From Cryphonectria parasitica EP155 (Eukaryota > Ascomycota > Sordariomycetes > Diaporthales > Cryphonectriaceae), in NCBI RefSeq assembly GCF_011745365.1, contig NW_024468911.1, positions 1,048,759 through 1,112,758 on the forward strand: DNA of 64,000 nucleotides. Reading direction: 5' to 3'. The translations under genes and the position numbers were made by a program. The notes beneath the pieces are model-generated. The model did not search any database, was not told where the DNA came from, and saw only the letters and a list, made by a program, of their open reading frames with translations. Shown here piece after piece: positions 33,901-46,552 of this stretch (within the stretch, counting starts at the first letter, position 1; each line of letters begins with the position of its first letter).

Positions 33901-35852
33901 ACCCACAAAATGGAACTTATGGAAGGCCAATGGAACGCGGATAGAAGCCGGCAGGCGCAGATCATCTAGAGAAGAAGGGGGAAAAGGGGGGGAGGGGACG
34001 TCTAAGTGCTAAGGTAAATAGCTCCGCAGCCGAAGAGCGCCAACGCCGCGAGTGGATCTGATCGTTCAGAGTTTTGGGGAAAGCGTCAGGTACCAAACGC
34101 TGTCCTGTCTGTCGTGACTCGACTCGTTGGGGTGGAAATGTTTGTGGCGGCTGCAGGAGGAGGCCGAAACCTGACCCCCCTTCCCTTTCAGCATGCAACT
34201 AATCCTTTTGCGCTGAACGAACAAAATAATGAGTGAACATTTTCTAGGTAAAGATGAGCATATCTTTCTTGGTTTGTTGTAGACCCAGCACACTGCGCCA
34301 TGGCCGGCTCTTTCGGGGAGGCACTGCTTGTCTGCTCCAATTCCGGGTCATCGGTCCGCTTCTAGAAACCAGGGGACCCCCTTTCTTCTACCCAAAAGAC
34401 GCTTCCTTTTACGTGTGTTGTGTTGTGTTGTGCTGGTTCAAAATGATCTGCGAGTAAGCGTGAAGTACATGATCCTGCTCGGGAGTGAGCACAGCGCAAC
34501 AGTCTCGGTGCAACCGCCCTTGGGCGCCTCGTTCGCTCTCCACTTGGCATAATGTGAGAGTTCTGCATAGCCCTGCTAACTGACTTGTACCATTGATTTA
34601 TGGGCCAGCTGTAAAAGAGGAAGATCGAGAGAATATGTGTGTGTAAAGTGTGAGACAAGAATGAGCAGAAGAGGGCTAAGTAATATTTTCTGATCCCAGT
34701 AATAGTGAGGTCATACCGAATAAATATTGACAGCCAGTCAAGGCCTTGTCGAGGAGAGACGTACCAGTTGTTGTTGCTTTTTGTGAACTGGCGGCATCAT
34801 GCGGGCGAGCCGGGTAGGTGGAAGGGGGGGGGTGGGATGCAAATCACAATCTGATCCTCCTCAGCCGTGCACAGCAGCCCTGGACCTGCATCCGACACCA
34901 TGCGCTCTCTCAACGTCATGGTACCGTGCTGACATGGGCGCCCCCTCCCCATGTTTGTGCAGTAATAGTACCATGGCACAATCCATAATACGCCCCCAAG
35001 ATGCTGCTGGTAGGATTGTTGGTGCCTCGGGCTGTAAACGCAGGACACCGTTTTGTTTCTTCTGTCCAGGTGTCGTCGTGGTCACAGTTGAACTAAATCC
35101 GCCGAGAGAGAGGAAAGAACGAAAGAAAGAAGAAGAAGAAAAGATGAGGAAGAAAGAAGGAGGTAGAAAGGTGCTTGCTTTTTATTTTCTTCACTTCTTT
35201 TTCTTCGTGTCTCTCCCGTCCGTGTGGCTGTTTAAGATGGAGTAGAGGGTAGATCAGGGGTGTTCCCGCCCGTCAAAGACAAACACGGCATCTCCAGGAG
35301 CTGAAAAATCCGAGAGGTGACAAAAGACTACCTTTCTTTCTTTTACAAAAGGTGCTTGACCGGCTGTTAGAGTTTGAGGAGCATGTGTCAGTGCTCCATC
35401 AAGTTACCCAAATCCTATCCAGCGCGGCCGTTGAGAGGAGAGGTCCCCGGGCCGTGCAGTAGCCTCGGGATCATCGTCACATCGTCTCACCCTGCGCTCT
35501 CTGCTCACCTCTTTACTCTGCCCACGATACTAGCAAACTAGTTCAGAGGCCAGGCAGTTCCTCTCCGCGCCTTTCTCTTCCAGCGATCCACCCCCCTGGC
35601 CTAACTTGAGTCGGGGGCATAAGCCGCACTCTTTTAGCCAATAGTCATTTTCTCTCTGTTTTAAGCGTTTTCCGCCCGCCAGTCTTCGTTCACCGAGATC
35701 CTTTCTCCTTTCCCACTTTCAATCTCCGCTGACCCTCTACACGACATGTCGAGACGTCGCCAGCCTCTGATTAAGGGTCAATTGAAGTGAGGAAGAGGGG
35801 AAAAGGGGAAAGAGGAAAACAGAGGAGAAGAGAGGAACGAGGTCGCTACACG
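30937..35852. other. Large gene-free stretch, 4.9 kb
   Basis: This lies between the secreted protein start and the TBC-domain gene start. No reading frame shows a domain, signal peptide or consistent splicing. Features seen: T26 homopolymer at 31494-31519, several short CA or GA tracts and G-runs (for example 32837-32850), and a pyrimidine-rich zone at 35440-35750 that is probably the promoter and leader of the TBC gene. A 165-codon frame at 33221-33718 (+) was judged spurious. An unannotated non-coding RNA or regulatory domain cannot be excluded. Confidence 0.5.
31494..31519. repeat. Poly-T run (26 nt)
   Basis: An uninterrupted run of 26 T between ATA and CGG. On the minus strand this is poly-A, but no retroelement sequence or target-site duplication was found beside it. 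Confidence 0.9.
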
Positions 35853-37205
35853 ATGGCTAGCCGTAGCGGAGGAGGGGGAGGAAGAGGAGGTAGAGGTGTA
35901 GGGTGTGATGGAGGGGCGGAAACGGGATTTGAAGAGGTGGTGTTGTTTGATGATCGGGGTGGTGGTGAGATGCACCATACCAAAGAGTGGTATTCGCATG
36001 TGGATCTCGGTAATCTCAACCGAGGACGAGTGAAAACCGAGTTGCAACCCAAACCCAGACCGGCAGCGACTGGGGAGGATTGGATCCTCGACGCAGGTCA
36101 TCACAGCCTGGGTCAAGGTTCAGGCCCAAGTCCAATTCCGGGTCCAGGTCCAGGTCAGGAGAGCCTGAGCCTGCGCCTGAACCAGAGCCTGAAGAACCAG
36201 AGTCAGAGCCAAACCCACAGCAGCCCCGGCCCCGGTCAAGACCCTACTAGTCCAGGTGCCTACAACTACAGCAACAATTCCTACTACCACCGACACCAAC
36301 AACAATCCCACCACCATTTCCAGCAGGAGGAATATGATACAAGACAGCAGCAGCAGCAGCAGCACAACAGGGGCCAGCAGTGGGATCCATTCCTTGATCT
36401 TCATCCTCATCAGAGTCAGAATCAGGATGGTGGACACAGCGTCCGTGTTGTCCATGTCGGTTTCGAATCTTTCCAGAACATGGACAATTTGACTGTCCAG
36501 CACCAGCAGGAGCAATACCAGCAGCAACCAGCAGCAGCACCACCACAGCAGAGGCCGTTGTACACTGGACAGAGGCTGCGACAGGCCTCACTGGCTTCTG
36601 ACTGGCGATTTCCCTCTCCTGCAGCCGTATCAATGCATTCATCGCAACAGGCACAGTCGCAGTTCCCACCACAATCGCCTCATTCTCCTCAATCACCTGG
36701 TGGTGGTGGCGGGTTTTACCGCCCCTACAGCCCCTCCCCTACAGGCGCAACCAGCAACCCCAACAGTCGACAGCAGCCAGTATCACAACAACACCAACCG
36801 CGACCACCGCCACGACAAACGTCACTACCTGTACCAGCCTCAATCCAGCAGCAGCACCAGCAGCAGCAGCAGTACCAGCACCAGCACCAGCACCAACAGC
36901 AGCATAACGATCCCTGGCAGGCAACGTCTTCGGGCTCTCCTCCCTCATCTCCCTCGAAACGGCGCGGCCGGGACGCTCAACTTCGACAAAATACGGACCC
37001 GCTCGTTTATCATCGTTTTATTTCGTCGGACCCGGTCCACAACACACGGACGCTCTCGCAACAGACACATCACACACAAACACGTTCGCCAGCCCATCGA
37101 CGGCCTGACTTCTCGTCCTTATCCTCGACATATCTTGGCGAATCTCAACTGCTCGTTTCTTCGCCCGCACAAGAGGACTTCCCGACTTCCTACCAACGCC
37201 AACGT

Positions 37206-37240
<35 letters not shown>

Positions 37241-38880
37241 GCAGCAGCAGCCGCAGCAGGTGCACCGCGATCTCCATCTCGACCCCAATAACGAGGCCTT
37301 TGCTACCGTCGATCATCCCATTCGCACTAGCAGCACCAGCAGCCACAACAGCAGCCACAACAGCAGCGGCGGCAGCAACGGTCACCACCACGATCGACAA
37401 TTCCTACCCATCACACCTGTGTCCCCGACCGGCACAGGCCCTCCGCGCTGGGACTCGCTGGCCCCTCGAAGCGAGCCCGGGATCTATGTACGACCAGCAA
37501 CCAGCGACCTTGCGACACCAACCACGGCAGATGCGCTCCTGACGCCCACCTCCTCCCACTTCCCGCCATCCCCCCTCCGGTCGCCCAGGTCGCCTACCTT
37601 TCCGGGAGGCCCATATTCGTCGACGCACCACCCCTTCATACCCGAGGACAGCACTCTGGAGATTGACTACGAGTCTCTGCACGCGCCCCCTCGATATGAG
37701 CATGCTGGCCCTGTTACGGTGACGACGTCTGGCCCAGTCGACAGGATGCATCGGCCAGACAGCCGGCAGTCTGGCGACACTGCCTACAGCGCGCAGAGCG
37801 CTGACAATTTTAATTTCTCTCGGCCGCGCAAGTCCAGCATGCGAAGTCTAAATAGGCCAGACTTTTCCGCCACGCATCTTCGACCCGGTACCGCCCTGTC
37901 AACCGCGTCGGACTCGCTTCGATTGGAGCCCCGGACGTTGGCCGCCACCACCACTGCTCCTACCGCATACGCCTCCACCCCTAACCTTCGCCAACAGGCT
38001 GCATCATTCCAGCCCTATAGCCCCCTGCGGCCAGGGCGCCGCCGCCCATCGGCTTCCTCCAACATGTCCTCGAGCACGTTCACCTCCATCACGCCAAGCC
38101 TGCACCACCAGGCATCCGAAGACCGCCTGGGTGCTGCCGCAGGTCGTAATGTGTCTCAGAATGCGGCCACAGGCCAAATTATGGGCCCTCCCCACATGGC
38201 TCACCCGCAGGCTCCACCGCGGTATTACAATCGAGGAGGCGCCCCTGCCCCCAACCAGCAATCTCATTTATACGAGGGCGAGATGCGGTCCAGCATCCGC
38301 AGTCATCTAACTACGTCAACAGCCCAGGAAACCCTGTTCACCGAGCCTGAGCGTTCCAGTGTTATGACCAAGACAAGTTCCGTGCTCAGTTCCAGTTTCA
38401 GGAACACCAGACAGTCCTCTTTCTTCGGACCCCACAACCCCAGCCTCGAAGTGCGAGACAGCCTGAGTGTCGACGATGTGATGGGTATGTATGAGAACGG
38501 CTTCAACGACAGCGACTTCGATCTTGCTCGGAGGATGTCTGGTATAGAAATTACCGAACGCCCCGAGGTGCCCTCGCTGCGCCTGAACCCTCGTGACCTG
38601 GATGACCACCAGCAGCACGACGCTTCGAGACCTGGCTCCTCCATGTCTCACAACAGTGAAGCCGCCAGCCGCCTGCTGGAGGCCATGAGCCAGACAAGTC
38701 CCATGCCCATCCCAGGCCGGAGCTTTCCCCTCAATGGTGAGGGCACCAAGGTCCTCCGAGATACCAATGCCTTCTTTCGCAAGAGCCTCGCCTCATCACT
38801 CCCGAAAGACATGAGGCTGAGTTTCATCTCGACAAGGTCCAGACTGTTCGACGAGGAGGAGGAGGATGACGACGACGACC

Positions 38881-38931
<51 letters not shown>

Positions 38932-40616
38932 TCAACGAAAAAGACAACGACGACGACAATGATGCTGCCGAGGGCGATGGGAATGCTGAGACGGACAGCG
39001 CGCGGCACAGCAGGCATGACTCTGGCAAGATGGTCGAGGCACGCAGCGAGAACAGCTCTCCTGTCGAGGTGTTGTCGGAAAAACAGGACGAGTTCATTTT
39101 GACGGCAGAAATCAAAGACCTGCCCAGCCAGGGGAGACTATCACCGCAGCCTCCCGTGACAGGAAAGGTACCATCGCAACCAGCAGCAGCCCCTCCACAG
39201 CTCATACAGGGAGCAGCGCAGCCCGAAGACCTCGACCCCGACGCAAATGACCGGTATGGGTTCCGAAAATCCAATCAGTACATCACGCGAGACCAGTACG
39301 ATGAGTGGAACGGTCCATACTCTGAGTACCTCGCACGGAGGAGGAAGAAGTGGGAGTCATTCCTGAAGGAGAACGGACTGATGACGGACCGGCCCGAGCG
39401 ATTTCCCCAACATTCGGCCAAGGCGAAGAGATTCGTACGGAAGGGCATACCGCCCGACTGGAGGGGCGCCGCATGGTTCTACTATGCTGGTGGTCCCAAA
39501 ATCCTTGCTCACAATCGAGGTGTCTACGACGAAATGGTGAAGCGGTCCTTAAACGGGCAGTTGAAAGAGGTGTGCAGGGAAGACATCGAGAGGGATCTGT
39601 ATCGGACATTCCCAGACAATGTTCGCTTCAGACGTGCCGCCACAGCACCACCGCCAGGACAAGACCCGTCCGACCCGACGCCTGGCCATAGCCGCAACAA
39701 TTCGACCCAATCCGCGAACCCGCCGCCTAGGGCACCAGGCTCCGAGCCCAAGATTATCGATCAGTTGCGGCGAGTTCTCTCTGCCTTTGCCATCTTCAAC
39801 CCGAATATTGGCTACTGCCAGTCCCTGAACTTCCTAGGGGGGATGCTGCTGCTCTTTGTGGAAACTGAGGAGCAGGCCTTTTGGCTGCTGAACATCATCA
39901 CCCGCGTCTACCTTCCAGGGACACACGAGATGAACCTCGAGGGATCCAAGGTCGACCTGAGTGTTTTGATGGCCGAGCTTCAAGAGGTCTTGCCTAACGT
40001 ATGGACCAAGATCTCGGACGATGGGTCCTCGACCGTCAAGAAAAGATCCAGGAGACATCGGCACAACCAGAAGGCCGCGCCGGGAGCAAGCGACTTGCCG
40101 CCCGTGACGCTGGCGCTGACGGCCTGGTTCATGTCATGCTTCATCGGCACGCTGCCCATCGAGACGACACTGCGAGTCTGGGATGTCTTCTTCTACGAGG
40201 GCTCAAAGACGCTATTCCGTGTGGCGCTGGCCATCTTCAAGGCGGGAGAAAACGAGATCAAGGCTATCAACGACCCTATGGAGGTGTTTGCCGTAGTGCA
40301 GTCCCTGCCGCGCAAGATGCTCGACGCCAATGGGCTTATGGACATCTGCTTCCGGCGGCGGAACGGCCTGAACCACCTGACGGCCGAGATGCTCGACGAG
40401 CAGCGCGCTGAGCGCAAAGAGAAGCTGCAGATCGAACGCAAGGAGGCTATCGCCGCAGCAGCAACCACTCCAGGGATCCAGACGGCGGCCACGATGGCGG
40501 TCAGGAGGAAGGAGTCTGATATGGTAACCATCGACTCGGCGGATGGTGTGCGTAGGAAGCACACTTTGTTTACACGTAGCCGCGGACAAAAAGACCGCGG
40601 CCTAATGGAGGTCTAG
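35853..40616 (+). CDS. TBC-domain Rab GTPase-activating protein with Gln/Asn-rich N-terminus
   Basis: Single exon, 1587 aa from ATG 35853, the first Met in the frame (the codon at 35787 is GTG). Residues 1 to ~1130 are disordered and rich in Gln, Pro, Ser and His, with CAG-encoded poly-Gln (around 36343-36363, 36849-36900, 37206-37260) and an AAC-encoded poly-Asn run of about 15 (38882-38930). A conserved block (RYGFRKSNQYIT...EYLARRRKKWE) precedes the TBC domain, about residues 1190-1500. IPPDWRG carries the arginine finger (near 1198), YCQSLNF the glutamine finger (near 1321), and the domain also has WFMSCFIGTLPIETTLRVWDVFF. The protein should stimulate GTP hydrolysis by a Rab in membrane traffic. 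The TBC core is most like Gyp3/Msb3-type fungal RabGAPs; that subtype is tentative. Confidence 0.94.
38882..38930. repeat. (AAC)n trinucleotide repeat coding poly-Asn
   Basis: About sixteen AAC codons, coding mainly Asn, inside the TBC-protein gene, followed by ATC AAC GAA. The flanking codons give Asp/Glu runs. The unit length preserves frame, so copy number can change without breaking the protein. Confidence 0.92.
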
Positions 40617-42000
40617 AAGCCCGAATTCTGGCGGCAGTCCCGGGATTGTCCTGATTAAAGAAAACATCAAGGACGAATTTCGATTCATGGTATAATATTA
40701 ATGGCTCGCATGCTGGCATCAAATTTTTTTTTTTTCCTTTTTCTTTTTCACCCTTAATCCTCCAAGAGCTTGCCGCATCTCTGGAGGCCTATTGAATGAG
40801 CGGGAAAGGAGATGTATTAGGTCCACCTGTGGTAGTGGTCAGGTCACGATTTCATATGTTTTTCACGGTCATGGTGCGTGTTTCTGAATAAGACAAGACG
40901 TCACTCAACCCACGGGCGCATGGGTTACAAAGTTCTTCTTTTTTTCTTCTTCTTTTTGTTCACACCGGCAAGGAAACACATATTCATAGGTAGAGGGTAG
41001 CATCACCAGGACAACAACAGCAACATGTCGGCCAGGGCGAAATTTTGATGGGCGAAAAGGAGGCCAACAGGCCATAAAAGATGACTAGCATACCTGATAG
41101 AACCAATCCTATCATGAAAAAAGGGCGAAATGAAGTTGGATTGTGGAAAAGGGAGCAAAGCAAAGGTGTCTGGATACTTTGATGTAGCATGTAACAAAAA
41201 GGGAAAGCAAAATTTGATCCACTGTTACAATTCATTTTGAAGTTGGTTTGAACTTCGTGTTTGATTAGGAGGAAGATAGAGGATTGGCATGTTTTGTTTG
41301 CCGTAACCAAAGAAAGGTACATGGCTCAAGCCCAGGGGGAGGCATGAGAAGAAAATGTGTGAGTGCATGCCACATCCAAAAGAGGTAAATAATAATATCG
41401 GTCAACGAGACAGAGTGAGAGGAGCCTTGGGCGAGCATGAACACATGTGCAGACACACACGTACACGATACACCCTACTACTACATTGGTCCACGTCCTT
41501 TCTTCATCTGTTGTAACGGTAGGGCTCGTGAACTTCTACTTCATTCCCGAGTGTTTACGAGAGGCATCTTAAGCTGAGGGGAATGAACTTGCAATATGGA
41601 AAGCGGAGGAGAGAGGAGATGAAATGGGGCTCACATCTCAAGCGATTCGCGATTCGCAGAGGGGAGGCGACCAAATGACCACACACATGAGTACACTCAC
41701 CCACCAAAGGGATCGTTTGTAATAAAAGAAAAAGTCATTGGGTATTCCCATCTACCTCAAAAGAGTCAAGCCAGTACTCCGACTGATGCTCAGAAAACAA
41801 AATAGTAAGAACTAACGTGGAAAATAAACACAGTGAACCTGGAATTCAAACGCCCTAAAGTCACATAGCTTATTCCTGAACGCCTAACAAGCTTCCCAGC
41901 CTTTTGCGCACCCGGTCCTCGAAGCTCGGGCATGTTGTCTTTTATGCATATGTCCTTCCATCGTCCATCCGACCGGCCAACAGCAGTCTTGTTTTAAGAA
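40617..42000. other. Intergenic, 1.4 kb, convergent 3' region
   Basis: This lies between the stop codons of the TBC gene and the E2 gene. It is AT-richer than the genes, with T-rich tracts at 40724-40750 and 40937-40958. No gene is supported. Confidence 0.45.
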
Positions 42001-42586
42001 TCACGCAAAGGGGTCCGGCTTGCTCGCGTACCTCTTCACATAGTCGCGGGCGTTCCGGTCGAAGGAGTCGCGGTTGTGGCGGAACTCGTCGGCGATGGCA
42101 CCCTCGAGGGGGTCGTCCGGGTTGGGCTCGACCAGCAGCTGGCGGAGGGCCTGGAGCACGGAGGAGATGCGGGTGGCGGGCTTCCACTGCTCGGGCTTGA
42201 GGGCGGCGATGCAGATGCTGCCGTCGCTGTCGTTGGTGACGTTGGGGTGGTAGATGCGGGTGACGAAGCGGACGAGGGGCGCCTTGAAGGGGTAGGACTT
42301 GCCCAGCTCGACGCGGACGCCAAAGGTGCCGCCTTCGTAGGGGCTGGCGGCGGGGCCGGTCAGGGTGACGTGCCAGATGGAGACGTCGGCGTCGAGGGGA
42401 GTGACGGTGATGCCTTGGAGGGCGGAGGGGTCGGAGCACTCGGCGAGTTCCTGGAGAGAGGGAGGAAGGTGTGGTTAGCTGTGGGTGGTTTTCTTTATGC
42501 TTCTTTAATATGCGTGTGGGTGTCTGCTTGGGGGGCTGGGTGGGAGGAGAGGAAGATACCTTGCTAATGCGCTTGACGCTGGCCAT
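42001..42586 (-). CDS. E2 ubiquitin-conjugating enzyme, UbcH7-like
   Basis: Exons 42586-42560 (nine codons) and 42450-42001 give 158 aa, normal for a bare UBC fold. The intron is 109 nt. Landmarks: N-terminal helix (MASVKRISKELAEC), YPFKAP, HPN at 77-79 and the active-site Cys89 in SDGSICIAALK, followed by EQWKPATRISSVLQAL and VEPNPDDPL. The WKPAT segment resembles the UBE2L3/UbcH7 type more than the UBE2D type. The enzyme takes ubiquitin (or a ubiquitin-like protein) from E1 and passes it to an E3. The long minus-strand frame that runs through the intron is not the product. Confidence 0.9.
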
Positions 42587-43731
42587 GCTGGGCGTAGTGA
42601 TGTCTGTCTTTGCTGCTTCACGATCTGGGTGTGCTGCTGCTATGGAGAAAGGGCGTCGACAATGTGGAGGAGGATGATAGTTATGATGATGATGACGACG
42701 GCGGAGAAGATCAGTGGCTACAGAGCTTTGGATGAGAAAATGGATGATCAGGCAGCGAGAGGTCTCGATGTGGTGCAGAGGAAAGATGGTGAGGCAGCCT
42801 CGTGGGCAGAGCAGTGACGACAGGCAGGCTTCAGTGCCCCACCTCCACAGGCAGATGAGAACCAAGCACGATCTCAGGGCATACTAACTTAGTCAATAGT
42901 GAGCTGGCTAGGTGGGGGAGGGGGGGGGGCAGCTTGTGAAGTGGGGTATTGATCATCCGCCTTGGTGGGGTTGGTTCAGAGCCATTGTCACACGGGAAGG
43001 TAAAGCTGTACGTACCGTCCCGTCCATTGAACTTGGTGATTAGTTCACATGGCAGGTACATTGCGTGCTGTACAATCAAGTCAATCCCCACGCAAAAATC
43101 TTCACTCACACATGAACCAACCCCAGACTGGTTTCTCTCTCATTCACACGCCGCTTCTGCTATTACCTTGATCCTGATTCCCACAGGAAACAACCTTCTG
43201 CCCAGTGTCAAGGCCATCTTGTCCTCTTCTGTTGCGCAAATCATCTGTGTGTCAATCACGAGAGAAAGACACGAGCGACAAGATGTTTGCCGTGTCGTGT
43301 CATGGCGCAGGTGAGACCAGATCTTGGGATTTGCTGCAGAGCATCTCAGTACACGAGACCCGAAGATCGAGTCTCTTTGTAGACTCGTTGCTCTTCCTTG
43401 ACAGTCTTATCTGCGGTGCGAGGCCATCGTTATTTATCGTAGCTGCCAGGAAAAGAAGACGTTGGCCCAATCCGTCTCGCCGGGAAAGCTGTGGCTCACG
43501 TCGTCCATGTCCAAACGGCGCTACGATTAGATAGGCGCGCATATCGACCGACCGACTGACCTACCAAACACAGACTGACCACTCAGTACTGGATTAAATA
43601 TCTATTCGCTGCTCTATTTACTAATATATAAAGTAGCCAGGGCCTCACCTTTATCAACTGTCCTTCCCTCGCGTTTCCATTCCTCCCAACGTTCCCTCTT
43701 CGAACTACCTTCTCATGATACGTTATCTCTC
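42587..43731. other. Divergent promoter interval between E2 and GNAT genes
   Basis: 1.1 kb with no exon supported. It holds the promoters of both flanking genes. A TATATAAAG box at 43625-43633 is the clearest motif, about 100 nt upstream of the acetyltransferase start. Confidence 0.45.
43625..43633 (+). promoter_or_regulatory. TATA box candidate for the GNAT gene
   Basis: TATATAAAG lies 99 nt upstream of the first ATG at 43732, followed by a C/T-rich leader. Spacing and sequence suit a fungal TATA element. Confidence 0.4.
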
Positions 43732-44541
43732 ATGAAAAACACAATGTCATCCTCGGCTTCCTTTTCCCTCAAACCCATCACCGAGGATGATATCCCAGCC
43801 CTGACTAAGATGGAAAGCCTCACCTTTGAGAGCGACAGACACACCCTCCTTAAGGCTGCCCACCCCACTCGACCCTACGATCATGCCGCTGGCGTGCCAG
43901 ACATGATCAAATACAGGCTCAGCCTACCGGCAAACAAGGTCGAACTTATCAAGGCTGTCGATGATGAGACAGGAGAAATCTTGGGCCACGTCTGCTGGGG
44001 CTTACGCCTGAGCGTACCGCAGCCACAGCCACAGCCTCCAGAGCCCAGCAGCACTGAACAGGCAGAGCAAGGCAAGGCAAAGAACTCCAGCAAGCTGCCC
44101 GCGCGCGTTGTGCCTCAAGACTATGAGAAGACCAATGCCCCGGATCTGGACTCGATCGCCCAGCTGGAGGAGCTCACCTCGTCACACTTTGCCGACTTTA
44201 TGAAACGCGTCATGCCAGACGGCACCCGCTGCATGTATGTGGTGGGTCTCTCGGTTCATCCTGCCCATCAGCTCCGGGGCGTCGGCACGGCCTTGATGAG
44301 GCGAGGCACAGATCGAGCTGATGCTGAGGGTGTGTTCTGCTGGGTACATTCGAGCGAGGCGGCGGCTGGCATGTACCGCAAGTGTGGTTTCGAGGTCGAC
44401 GACACCCTCGAGATCGACCTGGACCACTGGGCTGCACCGCTGGACATCAAGCCGCCTGCTGGTGATGAGAAATGGGGCACCTATACCTTCAAGTACATGA
44501 TCAGGCAGCCTCGGGCTGTCAAGGACGCGCTGAGCAGCTGA
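43732..44541 (+). CDS. GNAT-family N-acetyltransferase
   Basis: Single exon, 269 aa (a second in-frame ATG at 43744 is an alternative start). The N-terminal strand-helix FSLKPITEDDIPALTKM begins the GNAT fold. A Gln/Pro/Glu-rich insertion (about residues 95-125) follows GHVCWGL. Acetyl-CoA motif A is VVGLSVHPAHQLRGVGTALM (near 165-184) with the QxxGxG loop, and motif B is AGMYRKCGFEVDDTLEIDL. The acceptor is unknown; fungal members of this type modify small amines, antibiotics or proteins. It is convergent with a DHA2 transporter gene (222 nt between stops). Confidence 0.88.
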   Translation: MKNTMSSSASFSLKPITEDDIPALTKMESLTFESDRHTLLKAAHPTRPYDHAAGVPDMIKYRLSLPANKVELIKAVDDETGEILGHVCWGLRLSVPQPQPQPPEPSSTEQAEQGKAKNSSKLPARVVPQDYEKTNAPDLDSIAQLEELTSSHFADFMKRVMPDGTRCMYVVGLSVHPAHQLRGVGTALMRRGTDRADAEGVFCWVHSSEAAAGMYRKCGFEVDDTLEIDLDHWAAPLDIKPPAGDEKWGTYTFKYMIRQPRAVKDALSS

Positions 44542-44763
44542 TCATTCTCTTCATGTATGAATCTTGTGTCTCGCAGCACACACTGTTGTAATATATATAT
44601 GTGTGTGTCTAGAACAAAGGAAAAATTACACTCCGGCAAGATATACCACCAGATATAATGTACAGACCTGGGCCCACGCCCCTTCTACTGTGAGGATACT
44701 GGCCCTCTTACACCTCACGCGTCGACCGTTCCTCGCTCTAAACACAAAGAAAAGCGAGCAGCA

Positions 44764-46514
44764 TCAGACAGGCTCGGCAGTTTGGCCCTCCTTCTGCCAC
44801 TCCTGGGCCGGCGTGCTGGACCAGTCACCACCACCGCGCGCCCTCGTCTCCTTGACCGGCTTCTTCCCCCTAAGCAGGGTCAACAGGTATGGACCCATCA
44901 CCACCTCATGGTGGCCGTCCTTCTTGACCCACACGTTACCCAAGAACCAGGTCGACAGCACGCTCAACCACAGGAACGGCAGGATGGCGTAGTACGCATA
45001 CGCGATGGCGCTCTGCACGTACTCGTCGTTGGGGCCCAGCTTGTTGTTCCACACGGTGTTCATAATCGTCACACCCAAGGCGCCGCCAAAGGGCATCGCA
45101 AACGCGAACACGCAGGTGATCTGGGCTGTATTGGCGGGCAGCTGGGCCAGGCCGTGCGTCGTGCTCGGGCTCATGCTGGCGCCCACGCCGAAGCCCGCCA
45201 GCGCCATCATGCCGTACACCAGGTTGACGTTGTTCTTTAAAATGGCCTGAGAGAGCATCGTCACGCCGACGGCCGAGGTGACAGCGCCGAGCTTGATCGG
45301 GTAGAGGGTCTGCCGCGGGAACCGGTTGAGCATGAAGACGGCAACGTAGGCGCCGACTAGACGTCACCAAGAGAGAGGACGTCAGCATCTTGTATGTTTG
45401 TCTTTTCAAAGTTGGGTTCAAAACATGAAGGAAGAGAAAGAAAAGAAAGAAAGAAAGAAAAAAAAAGAAAAAACCACCATGCAAACTCACCTCCAAGTCC
45501 TGGCAAAAAGTACAACAGCGCTTGCCCGGCGTTGCTTGCGCTCTGGCCCCGGACATACTGGAAGTAGTAATCCATAAAGTACATGACGGCATACAGGCAC
45601 ATGCCATAGCTGAAGTTGACATAGAACAGGATGGCGATGTCCTTGTTCTCAAACAGCTTCCACGGCATCATGGGCCGCTGCCTGGTGAAGACGCGCGACA
45701 TGGCCCGCCCGGGCGCCATGCTGTACTCAAAGGCAAACCACAGCGCCGTCAGCACCACGCCGACGACCAGCGGGGCCAGCACCTGGGCCGAGTCCCACCT
45801 GTACGTGCCCGACTGGCCGTTGCCCGCCCACGTCAGGGCGAGGATGACGAGGCCCAGGCCGAAGAGGAACAGCAGCTGGCCGACAAAGTCGATGGTGCCG
45901 ATGCGCACGAGCAGGCGGGCGCGGCGGGCGCCCCGGGCCGTGGACCCCCCTTCGTAGGAGGCGGCGGCGGCGGCGGCGGCCAGCTCGGGCAGCGGCTGTG
46001 GGCCCAGCAGCTCCTTGCGCAGGATGAGCAGGACGGAGACGACGGCGAGCGCGGCGACGGGCAGGTTGATGGCGAAGCACCAGCGCCAGGTGTCCTCGGT
46101 CAGGTAGCCGCCGATGACGGGCCCCACGGTGTAGCCGACGGCCGAGATGACGGCGAAGAGGGTCCAGTTGAGCGCGTAGTCGGCCAGGCTGACCTTGTCG
46201 GCGAGGATGGTGCGCACGCAGATGTTGACGCCGGCCGCGCCCACGCCCTGCACGGCGCGCCCGACCAGGAGCGCCGGGAAGGCGTGGGTCGGTGCCCCTG
46301 TGCAGATGGCCGACCCGATCATCATGAGGATCACCGTCACCTGGATCGTGGTGTGGCGCCCAAAGATGTCGGCTGCTTGGGCCCAGAAGGGGAGGAAGGC
46401 CGCGGCCGTGAGGTTGAAGGCGGAGATGATCCAGTTTTGCTGGGAGACGCTGTCTGTGGTTGTGGTGGTGCAGAGCGGCCTGTTTAGTCAAAGTCTGGCT
46501 TGGATGGTGGGGGC

Positions 46515-46552
<38 letters not shown>

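Noticed and set aside
36700..37542. Second-frame 280-codon open frame inside the TBC gene
   Set aside because: It is Ser/Thr/Arg-rich, produced by CAG and AAC repeats in another frame.
41942..42865. Minus-strand 307-codon frame over the E2 gene
   Set aside because: It reads the E2 exon in the wrong frame as Arg/Pro/His-rich low complexity. The spliced frame gives a perfect UBC fold instead.
45522..46487. Long plus-strand frame opposite the MFS gene
   Set aside because: It is antisense to a clear transporter, rich in Asp, Gly and Gln, and has no domain.
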